Below, in pieces: positions 25,400 to 34,174 of a stretch of DNA of 64,000 nucleotides. The stretch comes from Streptomyces sp. NBC_01244. Its GTDB lineage: Bacteria > Actinomycetota > Actinomycetes > Streptomycetales > Streptomycetaceae. The position numbers were made by a program, and so were the translations under genes. The notes beneath the pieces are model-generated. The model made no database searches. It saw nothing but the letters and a program-made list of their open reading frames with translations, and was not told the DNA's origin. The stretch's first letter is position 1. Each line of letters begins with the position of its first letter. The stretch is taken from the NCBI RefSeq assembly GCF_035987325.1, contig NZ_CP108488.1, positions 4,650,001 to 4,714,000 on the forward strand, given 5' to 3'.

Positions 25400-26035
25400 C
25401 TACTCCGCCGAGCCGTACATGCGGTCGCCCGCGTCGCCCAGCCCCGGCACGATGTAGCCCTGCTCGTTGAGCCGCTCGTCCACCGCGGCCGTCACCACCG
25501 TCACCGGCGTGCCCGCCAGCTCGCGCTCCATGATCTCGACGCCCTCGGGCGCGGCCAGCAGCACCACCGCGGTCACATCGTCCGCACCGCGCTTGATGAG
25601 CTCCTTGATCGCCGCGACGAGCGTGCCGCCGGTGGCGAGCATCGGGTCCACCACGTAGACCTGGCGGCCCGAGAGGTCCTCCGGCATGCGCGTCGCGTAC
25701 GTGGAGGCCTCCAGGGTCTCCTCGTTGCGGACCATGCCGAGGAAGCCGACCTCGGCGGTCGGCAGCAGCCGCACCATGCCGTCGAGCATGCCGAGACCGG
25801 CGCGCAGGATCGGTACGACCAGCGGCCGCGGGTAGGAGAGCTTCACACCGGTGGTCGGACCGACCGGGGTGACGATGTCGGCCTGCTCGGTGCGCACGTC
25901 CCGGGTGGCCTCGTACGCGAGCAGGGTCACCAGCTCGTCGGCGAGCCGCCGGAAGGTGGGGGAGTCGGTGCGCTTGTCGCGCAGGGTGGTGAGTTTGTGC
26001 GCCACCAACGGGTGATCCACGACCTGCAAACGCAC
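25400..26035 (-). CDS. upp: Uracil phosphoribosyltransferase
   Basis: A 211-residue enzyme that makes UMP from uracil and PRPP in pyrimidine salvage. The length is that of the family. The PRPP loop [13 protein letters not shown] is at residues about 125-137, and the uracil-binding end is [18 protein letters not shown] near the C-terminus. The N-terminus [19 protein letters not shown] is typical. The GTG at 26035 is the start: GGAGGAT lies at correct spacing and the upstream extension has no family similarity. Its position next to LytR_C, tadA and tRNA-Ser fits conserved Streptomyces order. Confidence 0.95.
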   Translation of the reverse strand: MRLQVVDHPLVAHKLTTLRDKRTDSPTFRRLADELVTLLAYEATRDVRTEQADIVTPVGPTTGVKLSYPRPLVVPILRAGLGMLDGMVRLLPTAEVGFLGMVRNEETLEASTYATRMPEDLSGRQVYVVDPMLATGGTLVAAIKELIKRGADDVTAVVLLAAPEGVEIMERELAGTPVTVVTAAVDERLNEQGYIVPGLGDAGDRMYGSAE

Positions 26036-26228
26036 AACATCCTCCAAGACTCGGCTGCCGCAGCGAAAGCTGCGACCTGCGACGCCGCTACCTGCGAAAA
26101 CGGCCGCAAATGCGCGACCCACACCCAAAAGGCTACGCGCTGCGCCCACCCCTTCGCGCCGGAAGCGGCGGCCACGCCCGGAAACCGCTGGAGATGCGAC
26201 CCGCCCGGACCCCCAGCACGCTGGACTG

Positions 26229-27188
26229 ATGACCCACGCAATGGTGATCGCCGCAGTCGACGGATCCGAACACAGCCTCAAGGCCCTGGAGTGGGCAAGG
26301 GCTGCGGCAGTGCGCCACGGCACCGGGCTCATCGTCGCCCACGTGCTGTCCGACAGCGCCCAGCTGTACGCGGCACGCCGTTCCTCCCTGCACGACCGCG
26401 CCGAGCCCGAAGAGACCGAGGACCCCGTCAGCGTACGGATACGGGCCCATCTGGCCGCCGGTGGCCGGCTGCCCTCCGAAGTCCGCTACGAGTCCCTGGA
26501 GGGCTCGGTCCCGGAGGCCCTGCGGGACATCGGGGAGGGCGCCCGGATGCTCGTGATGGGCTCCCGGGGCCGCGGCGGCTTCGCCGCGCTGCTGCTCGGC
26601 TCGAACAGCCGCGCCGTGGCCACCAGCGCCGCCTGCCCGGTGGTCGTGGTCGCGCACGAGGCGCGCGGGGTGGACGTGGCCGCCCAGGCCTCGGCCGGGC
26701 GCGTGGTGCTGGGACTGCACGCCGCGGAGACGCCCGACAACGTACTGGACTTCGCGTTCACCGAGGCCGCCGCGCGGGACACCACCCTGCAGGTGGTGTC
26801 GGCGTACAGCATCCCGCCGTCGCCGACGATGGTGATCGACAGCCCGTTCGCGGTGATCCCGCCCGACGCGCTGGTGGGGGAGGACGAGAACGCCGTACCG
26901 GCCGAGCGGGAGATGCTCCGCTCCCAGACGGAGCGGCTCGCACCGTTCCGGGCGAAGTACCCGGCCGTGCCCGTCGAGCAGGCAGCGGTGCCCGGGGACG
27001 CCGCCGGGCGCCTCGTGGACACCTCGAAGTCCGCCGCACTGGTCGTAGTGGGCCGCCACCACCCGCGCCGGCACATCCGGTCCCTGATGATCGGCTCGGT
27101 CGCGAACGCCGTGCTGCAGCACGCGCACGGGCCGGTGGCGATCGTCCCGACCCTGCCGGAGTCGCCGGGATTGTCGGAATCCGACTGA
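26229..27188 (+). CDS. Tandem universal stress protein
   Basis: A 319-residue protein with two Usp domains. The first begins [18 protein letters not shown] and has the ATP-binding loop [21 protein letters not shown], a good G-2x-G-9x-G-S match. The second starts [16 protein letters not shown] and ends [32 protein letters not shown] in two pieces, also with a plausible loop. It is unlike the copy at 11672 in sequence. It diverges from upp across a 190-bp gap in which I see no clear promoter motif. Role: dormancy or stress response, by family. Confidence 0.85.
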   Translation: MTHAMVIAAVDGSEHSLKALEWARAAAVRHGTGLIVAHVLSDSAQLYAARRSSLHDRAEPEETEDPVSVRIRAHLAAGGRLPSEVRYESLEGSVPEALRDIGEGARMLVMGSRGRGGFAALLLGSNSRAVATSAACPVVVVAHEARGVDVAAQASAGRVVLGLHAAETPDNVLDFAFTEAAARDTTLQVVSAYSIPPSPTMVIDSPFAVIPPDALVGEDENAVPAEREMLRSQTERLAPFRAKYPAVPVEQAAVPGDAAGRLVDTSKSAALVVVGRHHPRRHIRSLMIGSVANAVLQHAHGPVAIVPTLPESPGLSESD

Positions 27189-27292
27189 ATTCCTTTCAAG
27201 TCATGGCAGAAGGTGGCATCAAACGGCTGGTCCGAGGGAAGGTGGGGGTTCGGGGGGACGGACCGGACCGGACCAGCCAGGGGCGGTGACCC

Positions 27293-27466
27293 ATGCCCGA
27301 CGACGATCACGAGCCACTGGAGACGACGGCGCAGCGCAGAGCCCGGCGCGCGCAGTTCCTCCGTGACCTGCACGAGGCCAGGGAACTGCGCGACCGGGTC
27401 CAGCCCAGGCGCGCCCGCGCCGCCCGCATGCGCCAGCAGATGCGCATGCGCACCTTTCGCTGGTGA
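27293..27466 (+). CDS. Small basic protein of unknown function
   Basis: A 57-residue protein that looks like a real small gene. It starts MPDDDHEPLETTAQRRARRA, is Arg-rich (about 18 arginines) and ends in RMRTFRW. It has an acidic start, a predicted continuous helix and GGGGCGG just upstream. I recall similar small proteins in other Streptomyces at this position, between the stress protein and the tadA partner gene. A nucleic-acid-binding or ribosome-associated role would fit the charge, but no function is known. Confidence 0.55.
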   Translation: MPDDDHEPLETTAQRRARRAQFLRDLHEARELRDRVQPRRARAARMRQQMRMRTFRW

Positions 27467-27716
27467 GCCCGTCGGCGAGCCCCGCGGGAGGCCCTGCGAG
27501 GGCCCGCCGCGCCGCCGTCCCGGCCCCGGCACGAGGCCCCGTACAACACGCGCGGCCAGCGCCACGGCGCGGAAGACCTCTCGCAATGGCTCCGTTTCTG
27601 CCACGATGCCGACTGGGCGGGGTACGAAACGGCGAGCAGGGGGCCGTTCCACCCCCACCCACCTCCGGCCGGGGGGAACTCCAACCGGCACGCCTATGAC
27701 CAGTGGGAGAGTCACG

Positions 27717-28331
27717 GTGTATTTCGCCGCACTGCTCGCGCGCACCGAAGACGGGTGGGAAGCGAGCGACATGGAACTCGACGATGTCGAGTCTCTGAGT
27801 GATCTGATCGATCTCGCCCGCTCCGCCTCTGTCGACGACGACACGGTGGTAGCCCTCATCGAACAGGAGGACACCTGGTTCGGGGTCGTCCGGGTGGACG
27901 GCGAGGAGGACCCGCGCTACTACGTGTCCAACGCCTCCGCCGCCTCCCGCAGCTCCTACGGCTCGATGCTGACCGACGAGCTGCTCGGCAAGGACGAGGA
28001 GGACGACGAACTCGACGAGCTGGACCTCGACGGCACCGAGGACGGCGAGGACGAGGTCATCGCCTCTTATCCGGACGGCGGCTCCGCCGCCAGAGACGAG
28101 GGGGACCACGCATACGCGGACCACACGGACGACACGGACGACACGGACGCGGACGACAGCCGCGACGTACGGGCCGGATCCGAACCGGCACCCGCCGGCC
28201 CGCTCGGCGACCCCAGGCTGCTCGACGACCTCGGGGTCAGCCACAAACAACTGATGACCCTGGACGGGGACGCGCTCTCGGAGATCGCCGATTCGCTCGG
28301 CGCCACCGAGGTCCTGGAGGCCGTCCGCTAG
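27717..28331 (+). CDS. tRNA adenosine deaminase-associated protein
   Basis: A 204-residue acidic protein found directly before tadA in actinobacteria. The first 85 residues (VYFAALLARTEDGWEASD onward) form a small folded domain. Residues about 90-150 are a disordered acidic tract with DD and DTDDTD repeats. The last 40 form a helical end (LLDDLGVSHKQLMTL then EIADSLGATEVLEAVR). The GTG at 27717 is chosen since GGGAGA precedes it and the family starts VYFAALL; ATG 27696 is an alternative. Its stop overlaps the tadA start by one base, so co-translation is likely. Biochemical role unknown. Confidence 0.8.
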   Translation: MYFAALLARTEDGWEASDMELDDVESLSDLIDLARSASVDDDTVVALIEQEDTWFGVVRVDGEEDPRYYVSNASAASRSSYGSMLTDELLGKDEEDDELDELDLDGTEDGEDEVIASYPDGGSAARDEGDHAYADHTDDTDDTDADDSRDVRAGSEPAPAGPLGDPRLLDDLGVSHKQLMTLDGDALSEIADSLGATEVLEAVR

Positions 28332-28837
28332 TGATCCCCGCGCACCACCACACCCCGCGGCCCGACCCGTACACGCCCGATCCCGTACGGGACCCGTGGC
28401 AGGACTCCATGCGCCTGGCGCTCCGGGAGGCCGCCCGGGCGGTGCCGGCCGGCGACGTGCCGGTCGGCGCCGTGGTGCTCGGCCCGGACGGGAAGGTCCT
28501 CGCCACCGGGCACAACGAGCGGGAGGCGACCGGAGACCCGACGGCGCACGCCGAGGTACTGGCGCTGCGCCGGGCGGCCGCCGCCCTCGGGGAATGGCGG
28601 CTCCCGGGGTGCACCCTCGTGGTGACCCTGGAGCCGTGCGTGATGTGCGCGGGCGCGCTCGTGCAGTCACGGGTGGCCCGGGTCGTCTTCGGGGCGTCCG
28701 ACGAGAAGGCGGGCGCCGCCGGGTCACTGTGGGACCTCGTACGGGACCGCCGGCTCAACCACCGGCCCGAGGTCATCGCGGGCGTGCTCGCGGGGGAGTG
28801 CGCGCGGCAGCTGACGGACTTCTTCCGCGAGCTCTGA
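28331..28837 (+). CDS. tadA: tRNA adenosine(34) deaminase
   Basis: A 168-residue zinc enzyme that converts A34 to inosine in the anticodon of tRNA-Arg(ACG). The zinc-binding and catalytic motif is HAE (73-75) with PCVMC (102-106). The first 26 residues are a proline-rich extension; an internal ATG at 28409 would give the core enzyme. It is coupled to the upstream partner gene by the TAGTG overlap. Its substrate tRNA-Arg(ACG) is encoded in this same window at 46229. Confidence 0.92.
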   Translation: MIPAHHHTPRPDPYTPDPVRDPWQDSMRLALREAARAVPAGDVPVGAVVLGPDGKVLATGHNEREATGDPTAHAEVLALRRAAAALGEWRLPGCTLVVTLEPCVMCAGALVQSRVARVVFGASDEKAGAAGSLWDLVRDRRLNHRPEVIAGVLAGECARQLTDFFREL

Positions 28838-28894
28838 GCGCTGTCGCGCGTATCGATTTCAGAGCACGGGTCTCCTTGGGCTAAGCTCTCTCTC

Positions 28895-28981
28895 GGTAGC
28901 GTGTCCGAGCGGCCGAAGGAGCACGCCTCGAAAGCGTGTGATGGTGCAAGCTATCCGTGGGTTCAAATCCCACCGCTACCG
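28895..28981 (+). tRNA. tRNA-Ser(CGA)
   Basis: An 87-nt class II tRNA. The acceptor stem is GGTAGCG paired with CGCTACC, the anticodon loop CTCGAAA carries CGA, the variable arm is long, and the T-loop is TTCAAAT. CCA is not encoded. Confidence 0.95.
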
Positions 28982-28988
28982 CTCTGAT

Positions 28989-29022
28989 CGAGAGCCCCGC
29001 CCCGCAAGGGTCGGGGCTCTCG
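28989..29022 (+). terminator. Terminator of tRNA-Ser(CGA)
   Basis: CGAGAGCCCCG and CGGGGCTCTCG pair in an 11-bp stem over a 12-base loop, 8 bases after the tRNA. Confidence 0.85.
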
Positions 29023-29134
29023 GCGTTTCCGGCGCCCTACGCCCCTGGGTCCTGGTCCTGTGTCCTGTGTGCCCTGCCTCCGGCGTCCGAGGGACATCCG
29101 CGTGACCGCCCGCGCCCTCGGCCGTTGTCACGGC

Positions 29135-29422
29135 ATGACCAAGACCCAGCGCATCCTCGCCGCCATCGCCCTCGCGGGGGCCGCCGCGGGCCTCGCGGCT
29201 CCCGCCGCCTCCGCCGCCCCCATCTCCCCTCTCACCCTCCCGGACCTGCCGGCGCCGCAGGGCATGCCGGACGGGGCGAGCCCGTCCTCGGTGCAGGAGA
29301 TCGGCGGGCAGGTCAGCGGTGGCCTGAACCAGCTCAACCAGCTGATGGAGCTGCCGAACCACCTCGCGCCCGTGATCGCCCCGGTCCAGCCGATCGCCGA
29401 CCTGGCCGGCGGGCTGGAGTAG
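29135..29422 (+). CDS. Small secreted protein
   Basis: A 95-residue protein with a clear Sec signal peptide: MTKTQRI, then an Ala/Leu-rich core, cleaved near ASAAP (residue about 27). The mature 68 residues are Pro/Leu/Gln-rich, with a repeated NQLNQLMELP-type helix. No domain is recognised. Similar small secreted proteins are common in Streptomyces. It is followed by two strong hairpins, which likely end its transcript. Confidence 0.6.
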   Translation: MTKTQRILAAIALAGAAAGLAAPAASAAPISPLTLPDLPAPQGMPDGASPSSVQEIGGQVSGGLNQLNQLMELPNHLAPVIAPVQPIADLAGGLE

Positions 29423-29476
29423 GCGGGACCCGGAGCCCGAACCGTTCGGCCCATGCCGTTCGGCGGACAACGCGAA

Positions 29477-29553
29477 GAAGGCCCCGACCTGAGTCGGGAC
29501 CTTCAACGGTTGGGACGGGGGAAGTGGCATCGGGGGGACAAGCCACTTCCCCC
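29477..29553. terminator. Twin hairpins
   Basis: Hairpin 1: GAAGG-C-CCCGAC (29477-29488) pairs with GTCGGG-A-CCTTC (29493-29504), with one mismatch. Hairpin 2: GGGGGAAGTGGC (29517-29528) pairs perfectly with GCCACTTCCCCC (29542-29553) around a 13-base loop. They follow the small secreted protein gene. A double terminator is most likely; a structured small RNA is possible. The rest of 29554-29821 shows no gene. Confidence 0.65.
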
Positions 29554-29821
29554 GATGAGGACGGAACCTGCCAGTCCAAGCCGCAGTCAGGGGGGAAGCT
29601 TGCGGCTCGGACCCCGCAGTGAGGTCCTGTCCCTCGCTCACCGATTTCCTGCCAGAACCGGTGGGCTCGTGTTCAATACTGCGCCTTCCGGGGCCGCCGG
29701 CACACCGGCAAAGGGCCTGTGCCGCCGGGCCATTGGTCCTTAAAGGACGGGTGAGTGTTCGAACCTGACCGGATAGACTCTCCCGACCTTGCAGGACCGG
29801 TTGGGGAGGCCGACAGCGCAC

Positions 29822-29983
29822 GTGGAAACCAAGAAGCTGATCTCGGGCGCCCTCGTCGTCTTCGTCCTCTTCGTCATCATCACTCAGCCCAAAAAAGCCG
29901 CCGATATGGTGCAAATAGGCTTCCAAGGAATCTCGGATGCCGCAACGGCGATCGGCGAGTTCATGACCGAACTGGTGCGCTGA
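29822..29983 (+). CDS. Small single-pass membrane protein
   Basis: A 53-residue protein with one transmembrane helix (residues about 6-23, LISGALVVFVLFVIIT) and an amphipathic remainder ending EFMTELVR. I recall near-identical short proteins in other Streptomyces just upstream of sigF. The GTG at 29822 is used; an upstream ATG at 29789 would add 11 residues. GGGGAGG lies 13 bases upstream, a long spacing. A likely -10, ATAGACT, is at 29773-29779. Function unknown. Confidence 0.6.
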   Translation: METKKLISGALVVFVLFVIITQPKKAADMVQIGFQGISDAATAIGEFMTELVR

Positions 29984-30016
29984 ACCCGTACGCTGAAGCG
30001 GTTTCCGGACTTCCCG

Positions 30017-30046
30017 GCCCCCCACTCCGACGGGTGGGGGGCTTTT
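30017..30046 (+). terminator. Rho-independent terminator
   Basis: GCCCCCCAC pairs with GTGGGGGGC over an 8-base loop, followed by TTTT. Confidence 0.9.
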
Positions 30047-30194
30047 CGCGTTCCCGCACACGGGGCAAGATGCCCTGTTATGCCCAACTTGCCCTCAACA
30101 CGGCGATATACGGTGCTTGCACACAGTGCACATGTCTTGTGATGCTATGACCGCTTTTGACGGATGAGTTGATGACGTGAAGTGAAGGGGTGGC

Positions 30195-31235
30195 GTGACC
30201 GTGCCGGCCAGTACTGCGCCCGAGGTGCCGCCCCAGCAGGACCCGCAGCAGGAGCACCCACAGGAACCGCACCGGGACTCCGCCCAGGCTCCGCACCAGG
30301 GCTCCCCGACCGCCCCGCACCAGGGCTCCCCGCCGGCCCCGCACCAGGGCCCGCACCAGACCTCCCCGCAGGCCCCGGCCCAGGCCCCGGCGCAGCCCCC
30401 GGCGCAGGAGTCCCACGTACCGCCCCAGCAGGAGGCTCCCGAGGAGCCCCCGGCCGCCCCCAGGCCGCAGAGCCGGGGGGCCGACACCCGGGCCCTCACC
30501 CAGGTCCTGTTCGGGCAGCTGAAGGACCTGCAGCCGGGCACCAGCGAGCACTCCCGGGTCCGCGGCGCCCTCATCGAGGCCAACATCCCGCTCGTCCGGT
30601 ACGCGGCCGCCCGCTTCCGCAGCCGCAACGAGCCGATGGAGGACGTGATCCAGGTCGGCACGATCGGGCTGATCAACGCGATCGACCGGTTCGACCCCGA
30701 GCGCGGGGTGCAGTTCCCGACCTTCGCGATGCCGACCGTCGTGGGCGAGATCAAGCGGTACTTCCGCGACAACGTCCGCACCGTCCACGTCCCGCGCCGC
30801 CTCCACGAGCTGTGGGTCCAGGTCAACGCCGCCACCGAGGACCTCACCACCCTGCACGGCCGCACCCCGACCACCCCCGAGATCGCCGAGCGGCTGCGCA
30901 TCGGCGAGGACGAGGTGCTCTCCTGCATCGAGGCCGGCCGCAGCTACCACGCGACCTCCCTGGAGGCCGCCCAGGAGGGCGACGGGCTCCCCGGCCTGCT
31001 CGACCGCCTCGGCTACGAGGACCCCGAGCTGGCCGGCGTGGAACACCGCGACCTGGTCCGCCACCTCCTCGTACAACTGCCCGAGCGCGAGCAGCGGATC
31101 CTCCTCCTGCGGTACTACAACAATCTGACCCAGTCGCAGATCAGCGCCGAGCTCGGCGTCTCCCAGATGCACGTCTCCCGGCTCCTCGCCCGGAGCTTCG
31201 CTCGACTGAGATCCGCAAACAGGATCGAGGCCTAA
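30195..31235 (+). CDS. sigF: SigB/SigF-family sigma factor, SigF type
   Basis: A 346-residue group III sigma factor. Residues 1-95 are a Pro/Gln/His-rich, repetitive, probably disordered extension. Region 2 starts near 130 ([22 protein letters not shown], split here), region 3 near 185, and region 4 ends in [20 protein letters not shown]. The wording of the core ([26 protein letters not shown]) matches SigF as I remember it, which acts late in spore maturation. It lies immediately before a SigN-type gene, as in S. coelicolor. GTG 30195 or 30201 could start; the family begins MPAST, which favours 30201, while GAAGGGG spacing fits 30195 equally. Confidence 0.82.
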   Translation: MTVPASTAPEVPPQQDPQQEHPQEPHRDSAQAPHQGSPTAPHQGSPPAPHQGPHQTSPQAPAQAPAQPPAQESHVPPQQEAPEEPPAAPRPQSRGADTRALTQVLFGQLKDLQPGTSEHSRVRGALIEANIPLVRYAAARFRSRNEPMEDVIQVGTIGLINAIDRFDPERGVQFPTFAMPTVVGEIKRYFRDNVRTVHVPRRLHELWVQVNAATEDLTTLHGRTPTTPEIAERLRIGEDEVLSCIEAGRSYHATSLEAAQEGDGLPGLLDRLGYEDPELAGVEHRDLVRHLLVQLPEREQRILLLRYYNNLTQSQISAELGVSQMHVSRLLARSFARLRSANRIEA

Positions 31236-31383
31236 CCGGATCGGGTGGAGATCATTCACTGCTTTTCCTGACACACCGGTAGATTCCCGCCCTAGAGCAG
31301 GCCTATCGTGTTCTGTCGCTGGAGATACTTGTCGACATGGCGCTACAGCGTGTTGCCGACATGTGACATTCTGCTGGAACCGC

Positions 31384-31410
31384 GTTTGCCGCAGCCCCGC
31401 CTCCGGTATT
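31384..31410 (+). promoter_or_regulatory. Possible SigB/SigF-type promoter of sigN
   Basis: GTTT (31384-31387) and CGGTAT (31404-31409) are separated by about 16 bases, resembling the GTTT / GGGTAT pattern of this sigma family. It is 70 bp upstream of the sigN ATG. One match of this length can occur by chance. Confidence 0.3.
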
Positions 31411-31481
31411 CAGGTGGAGGCTGCGTTCCTCCGACGGGCACGCAGATGAAGCGCGACCGTCCGCGACCTCAAGGGGGTGGC

Positions 31482-32336
31482 ATGTCCGTAGACCAGGGCA
31501 GCTCACAGGTGCTCACGCTCGTCAAGCAGCGTGAAGTGCCGGCCGTGTCCCACCGCTCGGAAGCCATCGACACCCGGATCGACACCCGCACCCTCTCCCG
31601 CTCCCTCTTCAAGCGGCTCGCCGGCCTTGACGCGGACAGTCCCGAGCGGACGTACGTACGGGACACGCTGATCGAGCTGAACCTCCCCCTCGTGCGCTAC
31701 GCGGCGGCCCGCTTCCGCAGCCGCAACGAGCCGATGGAGGACATCGTCCAGGTCGGCACGATCGGGCTGATCAAGGCCATCGACCGGTTCGACTGCGAAC
31801 GCGGGGTGGAGTTCCCGACCTTCGCCATGCCGACGGTCGTCGGTGAGATCAAACGGTTCTTCCGGGACACCTCCTGGTCCGTGCGCGTCCCGCGCCGGCT
31901 CCAGGAACTGCGCCTCGCCCTCACCAAGGCCAGTGACGAGCTCGCCCAGAAGCTCGACCGCTCGCCGACCGTGCCGGAGCTCGCGGCCGTGCTCGGGGTC
32001 TCGGAGGAGGACGTCGTCGACGGCCTCGCCGTGGGCAACGCGTACACCGCCTCCTCGCTCGACTCGCCCTCCCCCGAGGACGAGGGCGGCGAGGGCTCGC
32101 TCGCGGACCGGCTCGGGTACGAGGACACCGCGCTGGAGGGCGTCGAGTACCGCGAGTCCCTCAAGCCGCTGCTGGCCAAGCTCCCGCCCCGGGAACGGCA
32201 GATCATCATGCTGCGGTTCTTCGCGAACATGACGCAGTCGCAGATCGGCGAGGAGGTCGGCATCTCCCAGATGCACGTCTCCCGGCTGCTCACGCGCACG
32301 CTCGCGCAGCTCCGCGTCGGCCTGATCGGCGAATAG
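31482..32336 (+). CDS. sigN: SigB/SigF-family sigma factor, SigN type
   Basis: A 284-residue sigma factor with regions 2 ([19 protein letters not shown]), 3 (VPRRLQELRLALTKASDEL) and 4 ([22 protein letters not shown]). It is about 60% alike in core sequence to the preceding SigF protein by eye and lacks the long N-terminal extension. Position after sigF and the start MSVDQGSSQVLTL fit SigN, which in S. coelicolor acts in sporulating hyphae. AAGGGGGTGG lies upstream of ATG 31482. A 246-bp gap to sigF contains its own candidate promoter. Confidence 0.78.
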   Translation: MSVDQGSSQVLTLVKQREVPAVSHRSEAIDTRIDTRTLSRSLFKRLAGLDADSPERTYVRDTLIELNLPLVRYAAARFRSRNEPMEDIVQVGTIGLIKAIDRFDCERGVEFPTFAMPTVVGEIKRFFRDTSWSVRVPRRLQELRLALTKASDELAQKLDRSPTVPELAAVLGVSEEDVVDGLAVGNAYTASSLDSPSPEDEGGEGSLADRLGYEDTALEGVEYRESLKPLLAKLPPRERQIIMLRFFANMTQSQIGEEVGISQMHVSRLLTRTLAQLRVGLIGE

Positions 32337-32354
32337 CCGCCGCGGTCACCGGAT

Positions 32355-32386
32355 GCGGGTGCGTTCGGGCAATCCGCCGCACCCGC
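32355..32386 (+). terminator. Hairpin terminator after sigN
   Basis: GCGGGTGCG pairs with CGCACCCGC over a 14-base loop, 18 bases after the stop. Confidence 0.7.
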
Positions 32387-32421
32387 TTCCCAATTGACGG
32401 CACGTCAGGAAAACTGCCGGG

Positions 32422-33264
32422 ATGCGAAAGGTATCCCGGCAGGCCACCGTCCTCGTCCTGTGCGCCACGGCTGCCAGCGCCGCCCTGACCGGCTGCGGCA
32501 GCCCGGCGCGCGAGGGCTACGTGGCCGTGGGCGCGGCCGCCCCGGGCCCGGAGCGGGGCGTCGGGGAGAACGTCGCACCCAAGGCCCGGATCGAGTTCCA
32601 GTCGCTCCCGCAGGCGGCGCCGGGATCCCCCGCGGCCGGCGGCGGCACGTCGGGGAGCACCTCGGCGGACATTCCGGCCGACGTCCCGGGCGGCACCCCG
32701 GGCGGCGCTTCGGGCGGAGGCTCGGGCGGGGCCTCGAGCGGGGGCTCAGGCGGTACGCCGCCCGGCACCCCGGGGTCCCAGCCCCCCGGCGGCTCCGCCT
32801 CGGGCGGAGGCTCGGCCACGCCCCCCGGCGGCTCCGTCACCCCGCCCGGCACCACACCCGGCACGACGCTGCCCACCACCCCGGGCGGCAAGCCGGGGAC
32901 ACCGTCCAGCCCGCCCCCGAAGCCCGGGCCGTCCACCCCCGCGCCGCCTCCGGCCACACCGGCGAAGCTGAGCATCGGCGCGCCCACCCGTACCGCCACG
33001 GCGGAACGCTGGTGCGAGCAGGTCACGGTGGCCTTCACCAACACCGGCGGCACCGCGGTCCGTTCGGGCACGGTCAGCTTCGCGACGCACATCATCGGCG
33101 CCCTGGGCGTCGACTGGGCCACCATCAACTCGACCCAGCCGCTGCCCGCCCCGATCGCGGGCGGCACGACGAAGAGGCAGACCTACCGGATCTGCGTCGA
33201 ATCCTGGCGCGTCCCCCTGGGCATGCGCGTGGAGACCCAGAAGGTCACGGCGACCTGGAACTGA
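32422..33264 (+). CDS. Secreted lipoprotein with Gly/Ser/Pro-rich linker
   Basis: A 280-residue lipoprotein. The signal peptide ends in the lipobox LTGC with Cys25 as the lipidation site. Residues about 60-180 are a low-complexity stretch of GGSG, GGTPG and PPGTTPG repeats, likely a spacer across the cell wall. The last 95 residues form a compact domain with two cysteines (WCEQVTVAFTNTGG and YRICVESW), resembling a carbohydrate-binding-like beta-sandwich. Function is not recognised. It probably displays this C-terminal domain on the cell surface. Confidence 0.7.
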   Translation: MRKVSRQATVLVLCATAASAALTGCGSPAREGYVAVGAAAPGPERGVGENVAPKARIEFQSLPQAAPGSPAAGGGTSGSTSADIPADVPGGTPGGASGGGSGGASSGGSGGTPPGTPGSQPPGGSASGGGSATPPGGSVTPPGTTPGTTLPTTPGGKPGTPSSPPPKPGPSTPAPPPATPAKLSIGAPTRTATAERWCEQVTVAFTNTGGTAVRSGTVSFATHIIGALGVDWATINSTQPLPAPIAGGTTKRQTYRICVESWRVPLGMRVETQKVTATWN

Positions 33265-33289
33265 GCCGGCGCGAGCCGGCTGCCGGGTC

Positions 33290-33541
33290 TCAGAGCGCGA
33301 GCCAGGCCACCACGGCGATCAGGACCACCGCGGCGGCGGCGACGCCGATCCACAGGCCCGCGCCCGGTCCCGACTTGCGCGCGGCACGGTTCTGCATGCG
33401 CGAGCCCGGGACGGCGGGGGCCGGTACCGGCTCCTCGACGAACGCCCGGAACATCTGTGTGCTGCCCGCCGGGTCGTAGTCACCCTGGGGAGCCTGTGAG
33501 TTGTGGTTCGAGTCGTGGTTCGAGTCGTGATTCGCAGCCAT
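33290..33541 (-). CDS. Small C-terminal-anchored membrane protein
   Basis: An 83-residue protein. The N-terminus has three copies of an NHxS motif (NHDSNHDSNHNS). The middle is Pro-rich. One transmembrane helix, WIGVAAAAVVLIAVVAWLAL, forms the very C-terminus, giving a tail-anchored topology. ATG 33541 is chosen over 33568. It is divergent from the MarR gene; the shared 118-bp region holds the MarR operator, so it may also be repressed by MarR. Function unknown. Confidence 0.6.
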   Translation of the reverse strand: MAANHDSNHDSNHNSQAPQGDYDPAGSTQMFRAFVEEPVPAPAVPGSRMQNRAARKSGPGAGLWIGVAAAAVVLIAVVAWLAL

Positions 33542-33596
33542 GCGCAGGACCCTAGCGGGTTTTCCCATTCCTTTACCGCCCAGCCCCCCGATTCAT

Positions 33597-33628
33597 TTGC
33601 CTGTAACAACCATCTGCTTCTATGGTTG
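33597..33628 (+). promoter_or_regulatory. Promoter with overlapping MarR-type operator
   Basis: A -35 TTGCCT (33597-33602) and -10 TATGGT (33621-33626) are 18 bases apart. The perfect inverted repeat CAACCAT (33607-33613) / ATGGTTG (33622-33628) overlaps the spacer and the -10. Binding there would block transcription of the MarR-MFS pair. A second pairing, TTGC / GCAA, lies at 33626-33637. Confidence 0.6.
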
Positions 33629-33659
33629 CCCGAAGCAACGAGATTGGAAGGGGGACCGG

Positions 33660-34160
33660 GTGACCGCAGTGACCACAGCGACTGCAGCGACTGCAGCGAC
33701 TGCAGCGACCACAGCGACCACAGCGGCCGCGCCTGCCGCGCGCTACGCCGAGCTGGCCCGTCAGCTCACCGGCATCGGTGCCGTCAAGCGCGACCTCGCC
33801 CGTCTCCTGCCCTCCGACTGCCCTCCCGGTTCGGCGGCCGTGCTCACGGTGCTCGACCGCCACGGCGAGATGCGGCTCAGCCGCCTCTCCGAGTACCTGG
33901 CCATCGACATCTCCGTGACCAGCCGGCACGTCGCGCACACCGCCGACCGCGGCTGGATCACCCGCGACACCGACCCCGGCGACGCCCGGTGCCGGATCCT
34001 GCGCCCGACCCCGGCCGGCCGCGCGCTCCTCGCAGAGCTCGGCACCCGCCACACCGACGCGCTGGAGAAGGCCCTGGCCGACTGGTCCGCCGCGGACATC
34101 GACCACCTCAACACCCTGCTGGCCCGACTCCGATCGAGCTTCACGCTTCCGGACAGCTAG
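33660..34160 (+). CDS. MarR-family transcriptional regulator
   Basis: A 166-residue winged-helix regulator. The core (residues about 30-140) has MRLSRLSEYLAIDISVTSRHVAHTADRGWI in the recognition region, and the wing GDARCRILRPTPAG. The first 22 residues are almost only Thr and Ala, encoded by a 9-bp repeat. GGAAGGGGG lies upstream of GTG 33660. It is followed after 14 bases by an MFS transporter gene, a classic repressor-efflux pair. The inverted repeat overlapping the -10 suggests autorepression relieved by a ligand that the pump exports. Confidence 0.85.
   Translation: MTAVTTATAATAATAATTATTAAAPAARYAELARQLTGIGAVKRDLARLLPSDCPPGSAAVLTVLDRHGEMRLSRLSEYLAIDISVTSRHVAHTADRGWITRDTDPGDARCRILRPTPAGRALLAELGTRHTDALEKALADWSAADIDHLNTLLARLRSSFTLPDS
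33666..33725 (+). repeat. 9-bp in-frame repeats in the marR 5' end
   Basis: About six tandem copies of a GCAGCGACT/GCAGCGACC-type unit encode Thr-Ala-Ala or Thr-Ala-Thr steps. Copy number change keeps the frame, so the length of the N-terminal tail may vary between strains. Confidence 0.75.
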
Positions 34161-34174
34161 ACCGAAGGAAACAC

